Notes: a model not told the origin generated them from the letters alone. A DNA stretch of 57,595 nt from an uncultured Endozoicomonas sp. (GCF_947495845.1 NZ_CANMAO010000014.1:1-57595), one strand, 5' to 3'. Numbered from the stretch's first letter, positions 36,523 to 45,810 are shown. Numbers and translations are program-made.

Positions 36523-37734
36523 ATGACAGCCTGGCTATCAGCTGGCCTTATTTTCACATTTATCGCAGTGGCATTTATTTTGATCCGCTGGGGTAATGTT
36601 CAATGTGTTGGCACAACCCCTGTAAGAACATTGACGTTTATTGCAATCCTGTTCACCTCCGGATTGGATGTGGGTTTGATCATGTTCCCGCTGACAGAGT
36701 TTGCCGGTTACGCTGACCTTGCAACCAGCCCCGAATACAGCTTTGCCAACCCACTGGCCATTGAATTTGGCTTCTGGGGATTCCTGATCTGGGCCTTTTA
36801 CTTTCTGACCTGCTTTTACTTTTGTGTCATTGAACCAAAAGTGAAGTTCTTCGAGATACCGCTGGTTAAACTCATTAATAACATCGTTATTATTGGTACC
36901 TGTGCATTTACCGCATATCTGTTGCTCTCAAACCTGCCTTGGTATCTGCCGGAAGTAGGCGACGGTGAAACAGTAGTAGCGTCTTTCTATCTGATTGTTC
37001 TTCTGGCCATTGCCGTTGCTGCTTACTCCAGCAGTAGCCTGAAATACGTTCGTTTTATCAGCCTTGCTACCAGTGCATTATTCCTGGGGCTGATTGCTGT
37101 AATGTGGGCCGGTGCAGCCATGTCCACCGATGATGGCGCTGTAGGTATCATCAAAAATGTAGCGCTGCTTGGAGATTACTTCGGCAATATCCATCAGTTT
37201 GTGTTGCCGATGAACGATTACCACGAGTTCTATCTTTTCTGGTGGTTCTCCTGGAGCATTATGATTGGTCAGTTTACTTCCCGTTTCGTAGGTGGTTTGA
37301 CTACGTGGCAGCTGCTGGCAGCTATGCTGATTGTGCCGTCTATTCCACTGGGTATCTGGTTCTCCGTACTGTACTACTACCATGCTAATGGTCTGGAAAC
37401 CGCTGGTTTTTATAATCTGGCCATGGTGTTTGTGGGTGTCACCTTTGTGATCAACTCACTGGATTCTCTGATCCGTCTGTACACCGATAACCTGAACCTC
37501 ACCGTTGCTCGCCTTGGTAAGTGGAAATACATTCTCGGCAATATCGTTGCCATGAGTGTATTGACTCTGTTGTTTAAATTGAACTTCCTGCAGATTCAGT
37601 GGGTCGGTGCCCTGGTGATTGGTCTGTTCTTCAGCTGCTTTGGTTATATCCTGTTGACCAAGCTCAAGCCGGTGATGGCAATTAAAGCGGAAGATAAAGA
37701 AGTGGACTTTAGGAAGTTCGAATTGTCTAACTGA
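36523..37734 (+). CDS. Short, divergent BCCT-like transporter
   Basis: The 403-residue membrane protein has about 11-12 hydrophobic segments. The tryptophan-rich stretch FYLFWWFSWSIMIGQFTSRF followed by GGLTTWQLLAAMLIVPSIP fits the signature of betaine/choline/carnitine transporters, and position after betBA supports choline or betaine uptake. It is about 100-250 residues shorter than usual BCCT proteins, lacking the long charged ends, and much of the first half is poorly conserved. The start has GGAG at 36513. It could be a different symporter with a convergent motif, but I think BCCT is most likely. Confidence 0.72.
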   Translation: MTAWLSAGLIFTFIAVAFILIRWGNVQCVGTTPVRTLTFIAILFTSGLDVGLIMFPLTEFAGYADLATSPEYSFANPLAIEFGFWGFLIWAFYFLTCFYFCVIEPKVKFFEIPLVKLINNIVIIGTCAFTAYLLLSNLPWYLPEVGDGETVVASFYLIVLLAIAVAAYSSSSLKYVRFISLATSALFLGLIAVMWAGAAMSTDDGAVGIIKNVALLGDYFGNIHQFVLPMNDYHEFYLFWWFSWSIMIGQFTSRFVGGLTTWQLLAAMLIVPSIPLGIWFSVLYYYHANGLETAGFYNLAMVFVGVTFVINSLDSLIRLYTDNLNLTVARLGKWKYILGNIVAMSVLTLLFKLNFLQIQWVGALVIGLFFSCFGYILLTKLKPVMAIKAEDKEVDFRKFELSN

Positions 37735-37828
37735 GTCTGCTGGTTCCGAAACTTAGGTTATTCAAAACCTATAAGCCTCGTTCCCCTGCGGAGTGAGGTT
37801 GTCGTAGAAGATCATTAAAAGCAGATAT

Positions 37829-37860
37829 CGTAGGTCGGCAACCCAAAGGGTTGTCGACAA
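37829..37860. repeat. REP-like palindrome after the BCCT-like gene
   Basis: GTCGGCAACCC and GGGTTGTCGAC form a stem with an AAA loop. A closely similar palindrome (GGTCGGCAATCC core) follows deoD at 51740-51770, so this is a dispersed stem-loop and may protect or end transcripts. There is no strong T run. Confidence 0.5.
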
Positions 37861-37867
37861 TCAACTA

Positions 37868-38165
37868 TTAACTCAGAAACTCTCTGACTTTCTCTACAGC
37901 AGGCGCTGAGCCGTTGTGTACCAGCACACCATCAATAGAAATTGCTAGTGTGCTGACTACGCCAGCATGCATCATTGTTTCCAGGTCTGTCACTTTCTTA
38001 AGCTCAATTTCAACATTGGCTTCCTCTGCAATCTTTGCTATCAATTCGGCAGTTGTCGTGCAGTTTTTGCAGCCCGGACCATATAAAGAAATGAATGCCT
38101 TTCACCAGCGATTTTTCAGGCATTAACTGCAACAGAGAATAGGTGAGCCAGTCTGCCAGATGAGT
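37868..38165 (-). pseudogene. Deletion remnant joining a permease start to a small thioredoxin end
   Basis: Reading the minus strand, 38160-38085 encodes LADWLTYSLLQLMPEKSL and GIHFF, which fits the N-terminus of DUF318/PF03773-type permeases, then breaks off. From about 38101 to 37868 another frame encodes the rest of a small redox-active thioredoxin-fold protein: ISLYGPGCKNCTTTAELIA with its CXXC pair, VTDLETMMHAGVVSTLAISIDG, and the end SAPAVEKVREFLS. This second frame has no start codon and is preceded by TGA. The two genes commonly sit next to each other in this order, so an internal deletion is the simplest explanation. The 5' end is cut by a MITE at 38168. Confidence 0.7.
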
Positions 38166-38167
38166 AT

Positions 38168-38326
38168 TACCAATGTTGCTTTTAAATTTTGGAACGAGCA
38201 AGTTATTTTGAGCGACTGGGCAAGGCGAAGAGACGAGTCATAGCCGTAGCTATGGCGAGGAACTTCAACGCTGATCCAGACAGTCAAAATAGCTGCGCAG
38301 CCCATAATTTAAAAACAGAATTGGTA
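38168..38326. mobile_element. MITE-like element, family 3, copy A (159 bp)
   Basis: It starts TACCAATGTTGCTTTTAAAT and ends with the inverse ATTTAAAAACAGAATTGGTA. The copy at 44422-44597 matches almost throughout but carries an extra 18 bases after gtcatagcc. This copy lies directly at the broken start of the permease remnant. Confidence 0.85.
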
Positions 38327-38480
38327 TAAATATGCTCAACATTTTGAGTCTACTTGAGCCTCCAAAGAAATCCTGTTTGTTACAAACACGATCCAGAAGA
38401 CAAAAAGACGCACTGTATTTTCAGGTGATTTTTATGGTCAAAAAGTGAATGCCGGAGAATGTTCCGAGTAGGTGTTATTA

Positions 38481-38494
38481 CTGATCTAAATCAA
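38481..38494. promoter_or_regulatory. FNR/Anr-like site
   Basis: CTGATCTAAATCAA matches the FNR consensus TTGAT-N4-ATCAA at nine of ten positions. It lies between two MITE-like elements, 370 bases upstream of the peptide transporter genes, so its target is unclear. A terminator-like hairpin with a T-rich tail follows at about 38509-38543. Confidence 0.3.
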
Positions 38495-38554
38495 TATGAC
38501 AAAAAAAATGCTCGTTTACACTCGCCGAGCGGGTTTTCTTTTTAAAGATCTCTT

Positions 38555-38717
38555 TAAGTACCCAACCATATGAAGTCATATTTTCTGACTTATTGATCAG
38601 ACCCTCTGACTGCGTTGCAACTCTGGTCACATAGCTCGCTATGCTCCCGCCGTTGGGCCTTGCAGAGAACCTGATCAACAAGCCAGAAATATTCGATTCC
38701 ATATGGCCGGGTACTTA
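38555..38717. mobile_element. MITE-like element, family 1, copy B (163 bp)
   Basis: It starts TAAGTACCCAACCATATGAA and ends CCATATGGCCGGGTACTTA. It is the second copy of the element at 9933-10096, in the opposite internal orientation. It sits 143 bases before the start of the peptide-binding protein gene and may affect its promoter. Confidence 0.82.
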
Positions 38718-38860
38718 TAAGTAAAGCGTGTAGATACATCGCGCTTCTTGAAAAACTACTCATGCCTTGTATGCCACTTAGCAAACTACCGACGTATAAG
38801 TAACGCATTGGGTATTAAGTAGTTCCATATCATAAATTACAAATATTGATGGGCTTAGTG

Positions 38861-40378
38861 ATGATAAAAGCTGTAAAGGTTGCCATGGCTGTAGGCATGG
38901 CAGTAGTCCTTTCCGCTTGTGGGGGAGCGGAAGAAGCGGTCAAGGTTAAAGATACACTGGTGGTTGGCCAGGGTGCGGATGCCAAGACACTGGATCCTCA
39001 TGCAACCAATGATCAGCCGTCATCCCGGGTGGCAGTGCAGATCTACAGCCAGCTGGTTGAGACCGACAAGGACATGAACATCGTTCCGGGTCTGGCAGAG
39101 TCCTGGAAAAGTCTGGACGACAAAACTACTCAATTTGTTCTGAGAAAAGGTGTGAAGTTCCACAATGGTGAAGAGCTAAAGGCATCTGACGTTAAATTCA
39201 CTCTTGAAGCAATGATTGCATCGCCAACGGTTGCGCACATTGTTAGCGCCATTGACTCTGTCGACATCGTTGACGAATACACCGTGAATGTCATCACCAA
39301 AGAGCCGTTTGGCCCTCTGTTGTATCACCTGACTCACACCGCCGCGTCCATTCTCAACGAAAAAGCCGTAAAGGCTGCTGGTGACGCCTATGGTCAACAG
39401 CCAGTGGGAACTGGTCCTTACCAATTCGTTGATTGGGCTGTTGGTGACCGTATCACCCTGAAAGCGTTTGACGACTACTACGGTGGCAAACAGGCCATTC
39501 CTAATGTCGTTTTCCGCAATATTCCTGAAGGTACTAACCGTGCGATCGCCCTGGAAACCGGCGAAATTGATATCGGTTACGACCTTGAGCCTATCGACAA
39601 AGATACCGTGCGTAATAAGGAAAACCTGGCGCTGGTGGAAGAAGAGTCTTTCTCTGTCGCATATTTAGGTTTTAACACACAAAAAGCACCGTTTGATAAC
39701 GTGAAAGTCCGTCAGGCTATTTCTTACGCTATCAATGCAGACGACATCGTTGAAGCGGTTTTGATGGGTGCCGGTGCGCCTTCCAGCTCTCCGATTGGTC
39801 CAAAGGTATTTGGTTACAATCCTGAGATCGATCGATACCAGCAGAACTTTGACAAAGCCCGCGAGCTTTTGGCTGAAGCGGGTCTGCCAGATGGCTTTAA
39901 AACCACTATTTGGACCAACGACAATCCAACGCGTGTACAGATTGCTCAGGTTTTGCAGGCTCAGTTGCGTCAAATCGGCATTGATATGTCAATCGAAGTG
40001 GTTGAGTGGGGCGCATTTTTAGATGGCACTTCCCGCGGTAATCACGACATGTTCATCCTTGGTTGGGTAACCGTGACCGGTGATGCGGACTACGGCCTCT
40101 ATGCACTGTTCAACTCCGCTACTCACGGTGGTGCTGGTAATCGTTCTTTCTACAGCAATGCTGAAGTGGATCAGTTGTTGAACCAGGCACGTACCTCTAT
40201 CGATGCGGCTGAGCGTAAAGAGCTGTACGGCAAAGTTCAGGTAATTCTGCAAAATGAAGTACCTACATTCTCTATTTATGACCAATACCAGAATATTGGC
40301 ATTCAGAAGAATGTACTGGGCTTCAGTATGGCACCTGCTGGCCACCATAAACTCAGAGGCGTGAGCTTCGCAGGCTGA
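38861..40378 (+). CDS. Peptide ABC transporter substrate-binding lipoprotein
   Basis: The product of about 505 residues has a lipoprotein signal with lipobox LSACGG and a family 5 extracellular solute-binding domain: LVVGQGADAKTLDPHATND, PGLAESWKSLDDKTTQFVLRK, GTGPYQFVDWAVGD and FDNVKVRQAISYAINADDIV. It captures oligopeptides or a related solute in the periplasm; the ligand cannot be read from the sequence. ATG or GTG codons at 38849 and 38858 are also possible starts. It is followed by the two permeases and two ATPases of one complete importer. Confidence 0.92.
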   Translation: MIKAVKVAMAVGMAVVLSACGGAEEAVKVKDTLVVGQGADAKTLDPHATNDQPSSRVAVQIYSQLVETDKDMNIVPGLAESWKSLDDKTTQFVLRKGVKFHNGEELKASDVKFTLEAMIASPTVAHIVSAIDSVDIVDEYTVNVITKEPFGPLLYHLTHTAASILNEKAVKAAGDAYGQQPVGTGPYQFVDWAVGDRITLKAFDDYYGGKQAIPNVVFRNIPEGTNRAIALETGEIDIGYDLEPIDKDTVRNKENLALVEEESFSVAYLGFNTQKAPFDNVKVRQAISYAINADDIVEAVLMGAGAPSSSPIGPKVFGYNPEIDRYQQNFDKARELLAEAGLPDGFKTTIWTNDNPTRVQIAQVLQAQLRQIGIDMSIEVVEWGAFLDGTSRGNHDMFILGWVTVTGDADYGLYALFNSATHGGAGNRSFYSNAEVDQLLNQARTSIDAAERKELYGKVQVILQNEVPTFSIYDQYQNIGIQKNVLGFSMAPAGHHKLRGVSFAG

Positions 40379-40511
40379 TTTTTCATTTGACTTAGCGATA
40401 GTCGCGCAGTTCGCTTCACAGTTTGTTTCAGAAGGTGCGCGTGCTTTCTGCCCATCGGGGTATCGTCGTTTATTTATGCTCCGGTGGGTTCAGCCCCTTA
40501 TCAGGTGAACC

Positions 40512-41438
40512 ATGCATAGATTTATTCTCAAAAGGCTATTGCTGCTGATACCCGTACTGCTGGGTGTCTCACTGCTGGTATTTGCCATCATGTCCTTCAC
40601 TCCCGGTGATCCGGCTCAGTTAATTTTAGGGGAAAATGCCCCCGCTGAAGCCGTCGCCGAACTGCGTGAAGAAATGGGGCTTAATGATCCGTTTGTGCTT
40701 CGTTATGCCCACTTTGTGGGTAATGCGGTCACTGGTGACCTGGGCCAGTCCTACACCAGTGGGCGTGATGTGTTCGATGAAATTTTTTCCCGTTTCCCCA
40801 ATACGCTGATTCTAGCAGCGCTGGGTGTTCTTATTGCGGTGGTTATTGGTATTCCCATTGGCATCATTTCCGCTACACGACAATATTCAATGATCGACAG
40901 TGGCTCGATGATTTTTGCACTACTGGGCGTTTCCATGCCGAACTTCTGGCTTGGTTTGATGATGATCCTGTTGTTCGCCGTTAACCTCGGCTGGGTACCC
41001 TCTGGTGGTTATTCAAGCTGGAGCTCTTTGATCATGCCAGCCATCACCTTAGGCACTGGCTCCGCCGCCATTATCACCCGGATGACCCGTTCTTCCATGC
41101 TGGAAGTGATTCGTCAGGATTACATTCGTACCGCACGAGCCAAAGGTGTGGCCGAGAATGTGGTCATTAACCGCCATGCCCTGAAGAACGCCCTGATTCC
41201 TGTGATCACAGTGATTGGTTTGCAGTTCGGTATGCTCTTGGGTGGAGCGGTATTAACGGAAACCGTGTTCTCCTGGCCTGGTGTTGGCCGGATGATGGTG
41301 GATGCGATTCGCCAGAAAGATACGCCCACTGTCTTAGGTGCAGTGGTGTTTCTGGCCACCACATTCAGCCTGGTGAACCTGTTCGTAGATTTGCTCTACG
41401 GTTTTGTTGATCCACGTATCAAATCCCAGTACGCCTAA
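40512..41438 (+). CDS. Peptide ABC transporter permease, DppB type
   Basis: The 308-residue inner-membrane protein has six membrane helices and the usual N-terminal start FILKRLLLLIPVLLGVSLLVF, PGDPAQLILGENAP, and the EAA loop IRTARAKGVAENVVINRHALKNALIP that docks to the ATPases. It pairs with the next gene to form the channel of the peptide importer. The gap to the binding-protein gene is 133 bases, and the gap to the DppC-type gene is 12 bases. Confidence 0.94.
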   Translation: MHRFILKRLLLLIPVLLGVSLLVFAIMSFTPGDPAQLILGENAPAEAVAELREEMGLNDPFVLRYAHFVGNAVTGDLGQSYTSGRDVFDEIFSRFPNTLILAALGVLIAVVIGIPIGIISATRQYSMIDSGSMIFALLGVSMPNFWLGLMMILLFAVNLGWVPSGGYSSWSSLIMPAITLGTGSAAIITRMTRSSMLEVIRQDYIRTARAKGVAENVVINRHALKNALIPVITVIGLQFGMLLGGAVLTETVFSWPGVGRMMVDAIRQKDTPTVLGAVVFLATTFSLVNLFVDLLYGFVDPRIKSQYA

Positions 41439-41450
41439 GGAGCAAGAATC

Positions 41451-42386
41451 ATGTCTCAGGAAATGACGCTGGATCCGATACAGGGTCAGCTGGAAAAAGA
41501 ACCTGCACCAGAGATTGTGGCAAAAGCGGCTCCAAAAAAGCGCAGTCAGTGGTTAGAAGTTTGGAGTCGTTTAAAGCGCGACAAGATGGCTATGCTGGGT
41601 CTGGTCATTATTACTATCGTGGTGTTGGCTGCCATTTTTGCGGATTTCATTGCTGATTACGAAACCGTCGTGATTGCTCAAAATCTTTCTGACCGTCTTC
41701 AGGGCCCCAGTGCCCAGTACTGGTTGGGAACCGATGAGTTTGGCCGTGATATTTTTGCTCGAATCATCCACGGCACCCGGGTTTCCCTGATGGTGGGTGT
41801 GTTGTCCGTAGCCATTGCCATTGTGTTGGGCGGCGGCCTTGGTGCTGTCGCAGGTTATTACGGCGGAAAGTTGGATAACGTCATCATGCGGGTGATGGAT
41901 ATCTTTCTTGCTGTGCCCAGTATTCTGCTGGCGATTGCCATTGTTTCCGCATTGGGGGCAAACCTGATGAACCTGATGTTCGCCATTGCCATTTCCAGTG
42001 TACCGACTTATGCCCGTGTCGTACGTGCATCAGTACTGACGATTCGGGATCAAGAGTTCATTGAAGCGGCGCGCGCTATTGGTGCCAGTGATTTTCGGAT
42101 CATTTTTCGCCATATCATTCCCAATTGCCTGTCGCCTGTGATTGTTCAGGGCGCGTTAGGGGTTGCTGGTGCGATTTTGTCCACTGCGGGTTTGAGCTTT
42201 ATCGGTCTGGGCATTCAGCCGCCAGAGCCTGAATGGGGAGCAATGCTTGCCGGTGGTCGTCAATATTTGCGCCATGCATGGCACGTCACTACGTTCCCGG
42301 GTTTGACCATTATGATCACCATTCTTGCCCTGAACCTGCTGGGCGATGGCTTGCGTGATGCCCTTGATCCACGATTGAAACATTAA
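41451..42386 (+). CDS. Peptide ABC transporter permease, DppC type
   Basis: The 311-residue membrane protein has the OppC N-terminal helix (RDKMAMLGLVIITIVVLAAI), the conserved HWLGTDEFGRDIFARIIHG-like block (YWLGTDEFGRDIFARII), and the EAA loop FIEAARAIGASDFRIIFRHIIPN. It forms the importer channel together with the DppB-type permease. AAGGAG lies upstream of its ATG. Confidence 0.94.
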   Translation: MSQEMTLDPIQGQLEKEPAPEIVAKAAPKKRSQWLEVWSRLKRDKMAMLGLVIITIVVLAAIFADFIADYETVVIAQNLSDRLQGPSAQYWLGTDEFGRDIFARIIHGTRVSLMVGVLSVAIAIVLGGGLGAVAGYYGGKLDNVIMRVMDIFLAVPSILLAIAIVSALGANLMNLMFAIAISSVPTYARVVRASVLTIRDQEFIEAARAIGASDFRIIFRHIIPNCLSPVIVQGALGVAGAILSTAGLSFIGLGIQPPEPEWGAMLAGGRQYLRHAWHVTTFPGLTIMITILALNLLGDGLRDALDPRLKH

Positions 42387-42413
42387 CAGATACCTGACTA
42401 TTCGAGAGCAGCT

Positions 42414-43451
42414 ATGACAGAACAAATGAATACACAGGATCTGTTGTCTATTGAAGACCTCAGCATCGTGTACGAAGTGGATGGTGAAACCACCTACGCG
42501 GTGAATAACCTGAATATCAGCCTTAAACGAGGCGAAACCCTTGGGCTGATTGGTGAAACCGGTGCCGGTAAAACCACGACCGCGTTGGGGATTATGGGGC
42601 TGGTGCCTAATCCACCAGGGCGTATTGTGAACGGCAAGGTGATCTTTGATGGTGAAGATTTACTGCAATTGCCCAAAGAGAAAATGCGCAGTGTTCGGGG
42701 CAACCGAATCTCCATGATCTTTCAGGATCCAATGACCTCGTTGAATCCGGTGATGACCGTGGGTGAGCAAATTGCCGAGGTAATCCAAATTCACGAAGGT
42801 GTGAGTAAGCAGTCGTCTTTCCAGAAAGCGAAAGAAATGCTGGAAATGGTTGGCATTCCGGCGGCACGCTCTGGCGATTACCCGCATCAGTTTTCCGGTG
42901 GTATGAAACAGCGGGTGGTCATTGCCATTTCCCTTGCCTGCAACCCGGATCTTCTTATTGCGGATGAACCCACCACTGCGCTGGATGTTACCATTCAGGC
43001 GCAGGTGTTAGATCTGATGAAAGACCTGAAAACCCGTTATAACACCGCCATGCTGCTGATCACTCACGATCTGGGTGTGGTTGCCCAAGTATGCGACAAA
43101 GTCGCCATCATGTACGCCGGTGAAGTGGTAGAAAGCGGTGATATTCGCGACGTGTATGAAAACACCAAACACCCATACACCAAAGGGTTGTTTGGCTCGA
43201 TTCCGGATCTTGATCTCACGGTTGGACGACTGAAGCCTATTAAAGGCATGATGCCGGACCCGACAGACCCTCCGTCAGGTTGTAAATTCCACCCACGTTG
43301 TCCGGATGCCACTGCAATGTGTTCCCTTTCTGAGCCAGAACCCGTGTTGACGGAATCCGGTCATACAGCCCGCTGTTTTATGTTGCAGGCAATGGCAGAG
43401 CCATTAGCTGCACAAAAGCCTTTAACAGAACTCAATCGGGTGCAGGGATAA
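42414..43451 (+). CDS. Peptide ABC transporter ATPase, DppD type
   Basis: The 345-residue ATPase has Walker [10 protein letters not shown], the Q-loop [12 protein letters not shown], signature FSGGMKQR, Walker [13 protein letters not shown], and the C-terminal oligopeptide/dipeptide extension with the cysteine cluster [15 protein letters not shown] that can bind an Fe-S cluster in this family. It powers import together with the next ATPase. Confidence 0.94.
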   Translation: MTEQMNTQDLLSIEDLSIVYEVDGETTYAVNNLNISLKRGETLGLIGETGAGKTTTALGIMGLVPNPPGRIVNGKVIFDGEDLLQLPKEKMRSVRGNRISMIFQDPMTSLNPVMTVGEQIAEVIQIHEGVSKQSSFQKAKEMLEMVGIPAARSGDYPHQFSGGMKQRVVIAISLACNPDLLIADEPTTALDVTIQAQVLDLMKDLKTRYNTAMLLITHDLGVVAQVCDKVAIMYAGEVVESGDIRDVYENTKHPYTKGLFGSIPDLDLTVGRLKPIKGMMPDPTDPPSGCKFHPRCPDATAMCSLSEPEPVLTESGHTARCFMLQAMAEPLAAQKPLTELNRVQG

Positions 43452-43455
43452 AGCT

Positions 43456-44412
43456 ATGTCAGACACTATTCTGGAAGTCAGAAACCTCAAGAAGTACTTT
43501 GATACGCCAAAAGGTCTGCTGCATGCGGTGGACGGTATGAATTTTGTCATTGAGAAAGGCAAAACCCTGGGAATCGTGGGTGAGTCCGGGTGTGGTAAAT
43601 CCACCACCGGTCGTGTGATTCTCCGCCTATTGGATGCCACCGATGGTGAAATTCTGTTTGAAGGGAAGAACATCCGTGAGTTCAGTAAGGAGCAGATGAT
43701 ACGACTCCGGGAAGATATGCAGATTATCTTTCAGGATCCCTTTGCTTCACTGAATCCACGGATGACCGCCAGTGAAATCATTGGTGAACCTCTGATTATT
43801 CACAACAAGGTGAAGAGCAAGCAGGAACTCAGTGAGCGAGTTGCCGAGCTGATGGCGCTGGTGGGTCTTAGTCCTCGCCTGGTGAACACTTATCCTCATG
43901 AGCTGGACGGTGGCAGACGACAACGTATTGGTATTGCGAGGGCGCTGGCCCTAAACCCTAAGTTCATTATTTGTGATGAGCCGGTTTCTGCCCTCGATGT
44001 ATCCATTCAGGCGCAGATTCTGAACCTGATGCAGGACCTTCAGGAGCAACTCGGGCTAACCTATATTTTCATTACCCATGATTTGTCGGTGGTAAAGCAT
44101 TTCTCCGATGAAATTGCCGTCATGTATTTGGGGCAGCTCATCGAGAAAGCGCCAGCAAAAGAGCTGTTTAAGAACCCTTCACATCCGTATACCAAGGCAT
44201 TGTTATCAGCGATTCCATCCATCCATCTGGATCATAAAATGGAACGTGAGGCATTAAAGGGAGAAATTACGTCTCCGGTTAATCCTGCGCCGGGCTGTCG
44301 TTTTGCCCCACGCTGTCAATACGCAGTGGCAGAATGTACGGCCAGAGAGATTGACCTTAAAGAGATTAATGAAGGGCACTTTGTTGCCTGTGCCATGGTG
44401 GAGAAAGGTTAG
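43456..44412 (+). CDS. Peptide ABC transporter ATPase, DppF type
   Basis: The 318-residue ATPase has Walker A GESGCGKST, Q-loop IFQDPFASLNPR, Walker B FIICDEPVSALD, the switch THDLSVV, and the C-terminal extension GCRFAPRCQYAVAEC. Its signature reads LDGGRRQR rather than the usual LSGGQRQR, with both the serine and the glutamine replaced. The variant is found in some peptide transporter ATPases as far as I recall, and may make this one of the two ATP sites degenerate. The gene follows the DppD-type gene by four bases. Confidence 0.93.
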   Translation: MSDTILEVRNLKKYFDTPKGLLHAVDGMNFVIEKGKTLGIVGESGCGKSTTGRVILRLLDATDGEILFEGKNIREFSKEQMIRLREDMQIIFQDPFASLNPRMTASEIIGEPLIIHNKVKSKQELSERVAELMALVGLSPRLVNTYPHELDGGRRQRIGIARALALNPKFIICDEPVSALDVSIQAQILNLMQDLQEQLGLTYIFITHDLSVVKHFSDEIAVMYLGQLIEKAPAKELFKNPSHPYTKALLSAIPSIHLDHKMEREALKGEITSPVNPAPGCRFAPRCQYAVAECTAREIDLKEINEGHFVACAMVEKG

Positions 44413-44421
44413 GATGACTAA

Positions 44422-44597
44422 TACCAATGGCGTTTTTAAATTTTGGAACGAGCAAGTTATTTTGGGCGACTGGGCAAGGCGAAGAGACGGGTCATAGCCT
44501 TTACGCCCTGTGGGTGGTAGCTATGGCGAGGAACTTCAACGCAGATCCAGCCGGTCGAAATAGCTGCGCAGCCCATAATTTAAAAACAGAATTGGTA
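44422..44597. mobile_element. MITE-like element, family 3, copy B (176 bp)
   Basis: It starts TACCAATGGCGTTTTTAAAT and ends ATTTAAAAACAGAATTGGTA, beginning ten bases after the DppF-type gene. It matches the copy at 38168-38326, with 18 extra internal bases (tttacgccctgtgggtgg). The two copies flank the peptide transporter genes, in the same orientation. Confidence 0.85.
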
Positions 44598-44859
44598 TAA
44601 CCTACTGGCGTGGTGTGAAATCACTCACGCCGGTTTCATCAAACTGAATTTTGCAGGCATTGACCATTTTCTACCGTCCTCGCTACGGGCGCTATTCTCG
44701 GTCAGGCTCCTAGAGATTTCAGAAAAACATCCTGAAGCAAGTCCCTACTTAAATCGGGCTCACCCGTTTGTTTCAGCAACCAGCCATGGAGGCTTTTTCA
44801 TTGTCGGTCCATGCGTTCATCAAGCAATTTATTGTGCCGATACCGTCTGCAACGATCAA
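44598..44859. other. Gap with an unexplained open frame
   Basis: No gene can be assigned. The plus strand is open in one frame from 44584 to the stop at 44902-44904 (about 107 codons), but it has no usable start codon near its 5' end and I do not recognise the sequence. On the minus strand a 21-codon frame (44602-44667) has GAGG upstream of its ATG. Either could be a remnant cut by the MITE on the left. Confidence 0.3.
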
Positions 44860-45810
44860 TCAGGGAACGTGATAGCCCATTGGCTTCTGGTCATCGTACT
44901 GTAGCCAGATTTTATTCAGCCACTCTTCAGAGCCCAGCCACTCGAGAATCCACTTTAAGCCCTGGCCCATATTTTCCCGATTCCAGGCTAAAAGGCATCC
45001 GTCGTTAAATTGCAGATCAGGCACATCTTTCTTCACCAGCATGCCTTCCTGAATATAAGGTTTGGCAAAATGGCTGGGTAGAATGGTTGCTCCGAGTCCT
45101 CTCAGAAGGCACTCAATCGCCGCTCGGAAACTGGGTACCAGAAGTACCTGCTGATTTTCCAACAGAAGATTGTAGCCCTGTCGGAAAAAGCGGGAAGTAT
45201 CCTGAATGCAGATAGATCGGTGAGACTGCAGATCTTCCATCGACATGGGTTCTTTGTGCTTGGCTAACGGGTGGTCCGGCGACACCACAAAGTCCCAGCT
45301 CATCTTACCCATTGAGCGCCAGCCAAAACGGTCTTGATTGAGAATAGCGTCCGGAATGGTTTGAGGGGCGCCAATGGCTAGCTGACAGCGGCCGTGGAAC
45401 AAAGAATCCCATGAGCCATTGTACACTTCAGAGTTAATGACCAGTTCGGTTTCCGGGCGAACAGCCTGAAAATCCTGAACCAGATCATAAATTTTTCCCT
45501 GGTTAACCACATTGTCCACAGCAATACGCAACTCCTGCTCCCATCCGGTCGCCAGTTGTCGTGTGGTATTTTCAAGATCTTCCAGAGCGGCCAGTAATTT
45601 ATCGGTATTTTCGATAAAGTGCTCACCAGCGGGGGTGAGTTCTACCCGTTTACTGTCTCTGAGAAATAACTGAACACCGAGTCGGTCTTCCAGCTTCCGA
45701 ACGGTATAACTGATTGCCGAAGGAACCTTGTGCAGGTGCTTTGCCGCTGCGGTAAAGTTTCGAAAGTGGGCCACGGCCCGGACAATCTGTAGCGTTTCCG
45801 TTGGAATCAT
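44860..45810 (-). CDS. LysR family transcriptional regulator
   Basis: The 316-residue protein has an N-terminal winged helix (about 1-62: AHFRNFTAAAKHLHKVPSAISYTVRKLEDRLG), a linker helix, and a periplasmic-binding-like effector domain (about 90-295). The KVPSAISYTVRKLE stretch resembles the PunR (YdhB) group, which controls purine nucleoside transport in E. coli, but that is a loose similarity. It lies beside glutamate decarboxylase (about 100 bases apart, same strand) and the peptide transporter (other strand); either could be its target. The effector is unknown. Confidence 0.9.
   Translation of the reverse strand: MIPTETLQIVRAVAHFRNFTAAAKHLHKVPSAISYTVRKLEDRLGVQLFLRDSKRVELTPAGEHFIENTDKLLAALEDLENTTRQLATGWEQELRIAVDNVVNQGKIYDLVQDFQAVRPETELVINSEVYNGSWDSLFHGRCQLAIGAPQTIPDAILNQDRFGWRSMGKMSWDFVVSPDHPLAKHKEPMSMEDLQSHRSICIQDTSRFFRQGYNLLLENQQVLLVPSFRAAIECLLRGLGATILPSHFAKPYIQEGMLVKKDVPDLQFNDGCLLAWNRENMGQGLKWILEWLGSEEWLNKIWLQYDDQKPMGYHVP

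Noticed and set aside
38010-38201. 63-codon minus-strand frame as an intact gene
   Set aside because: Its start lies in the MITE, its middle looks like a permease N-terminus and its end is the thioredoxin gene read in the wrong frame, so it is a deletion artefact.
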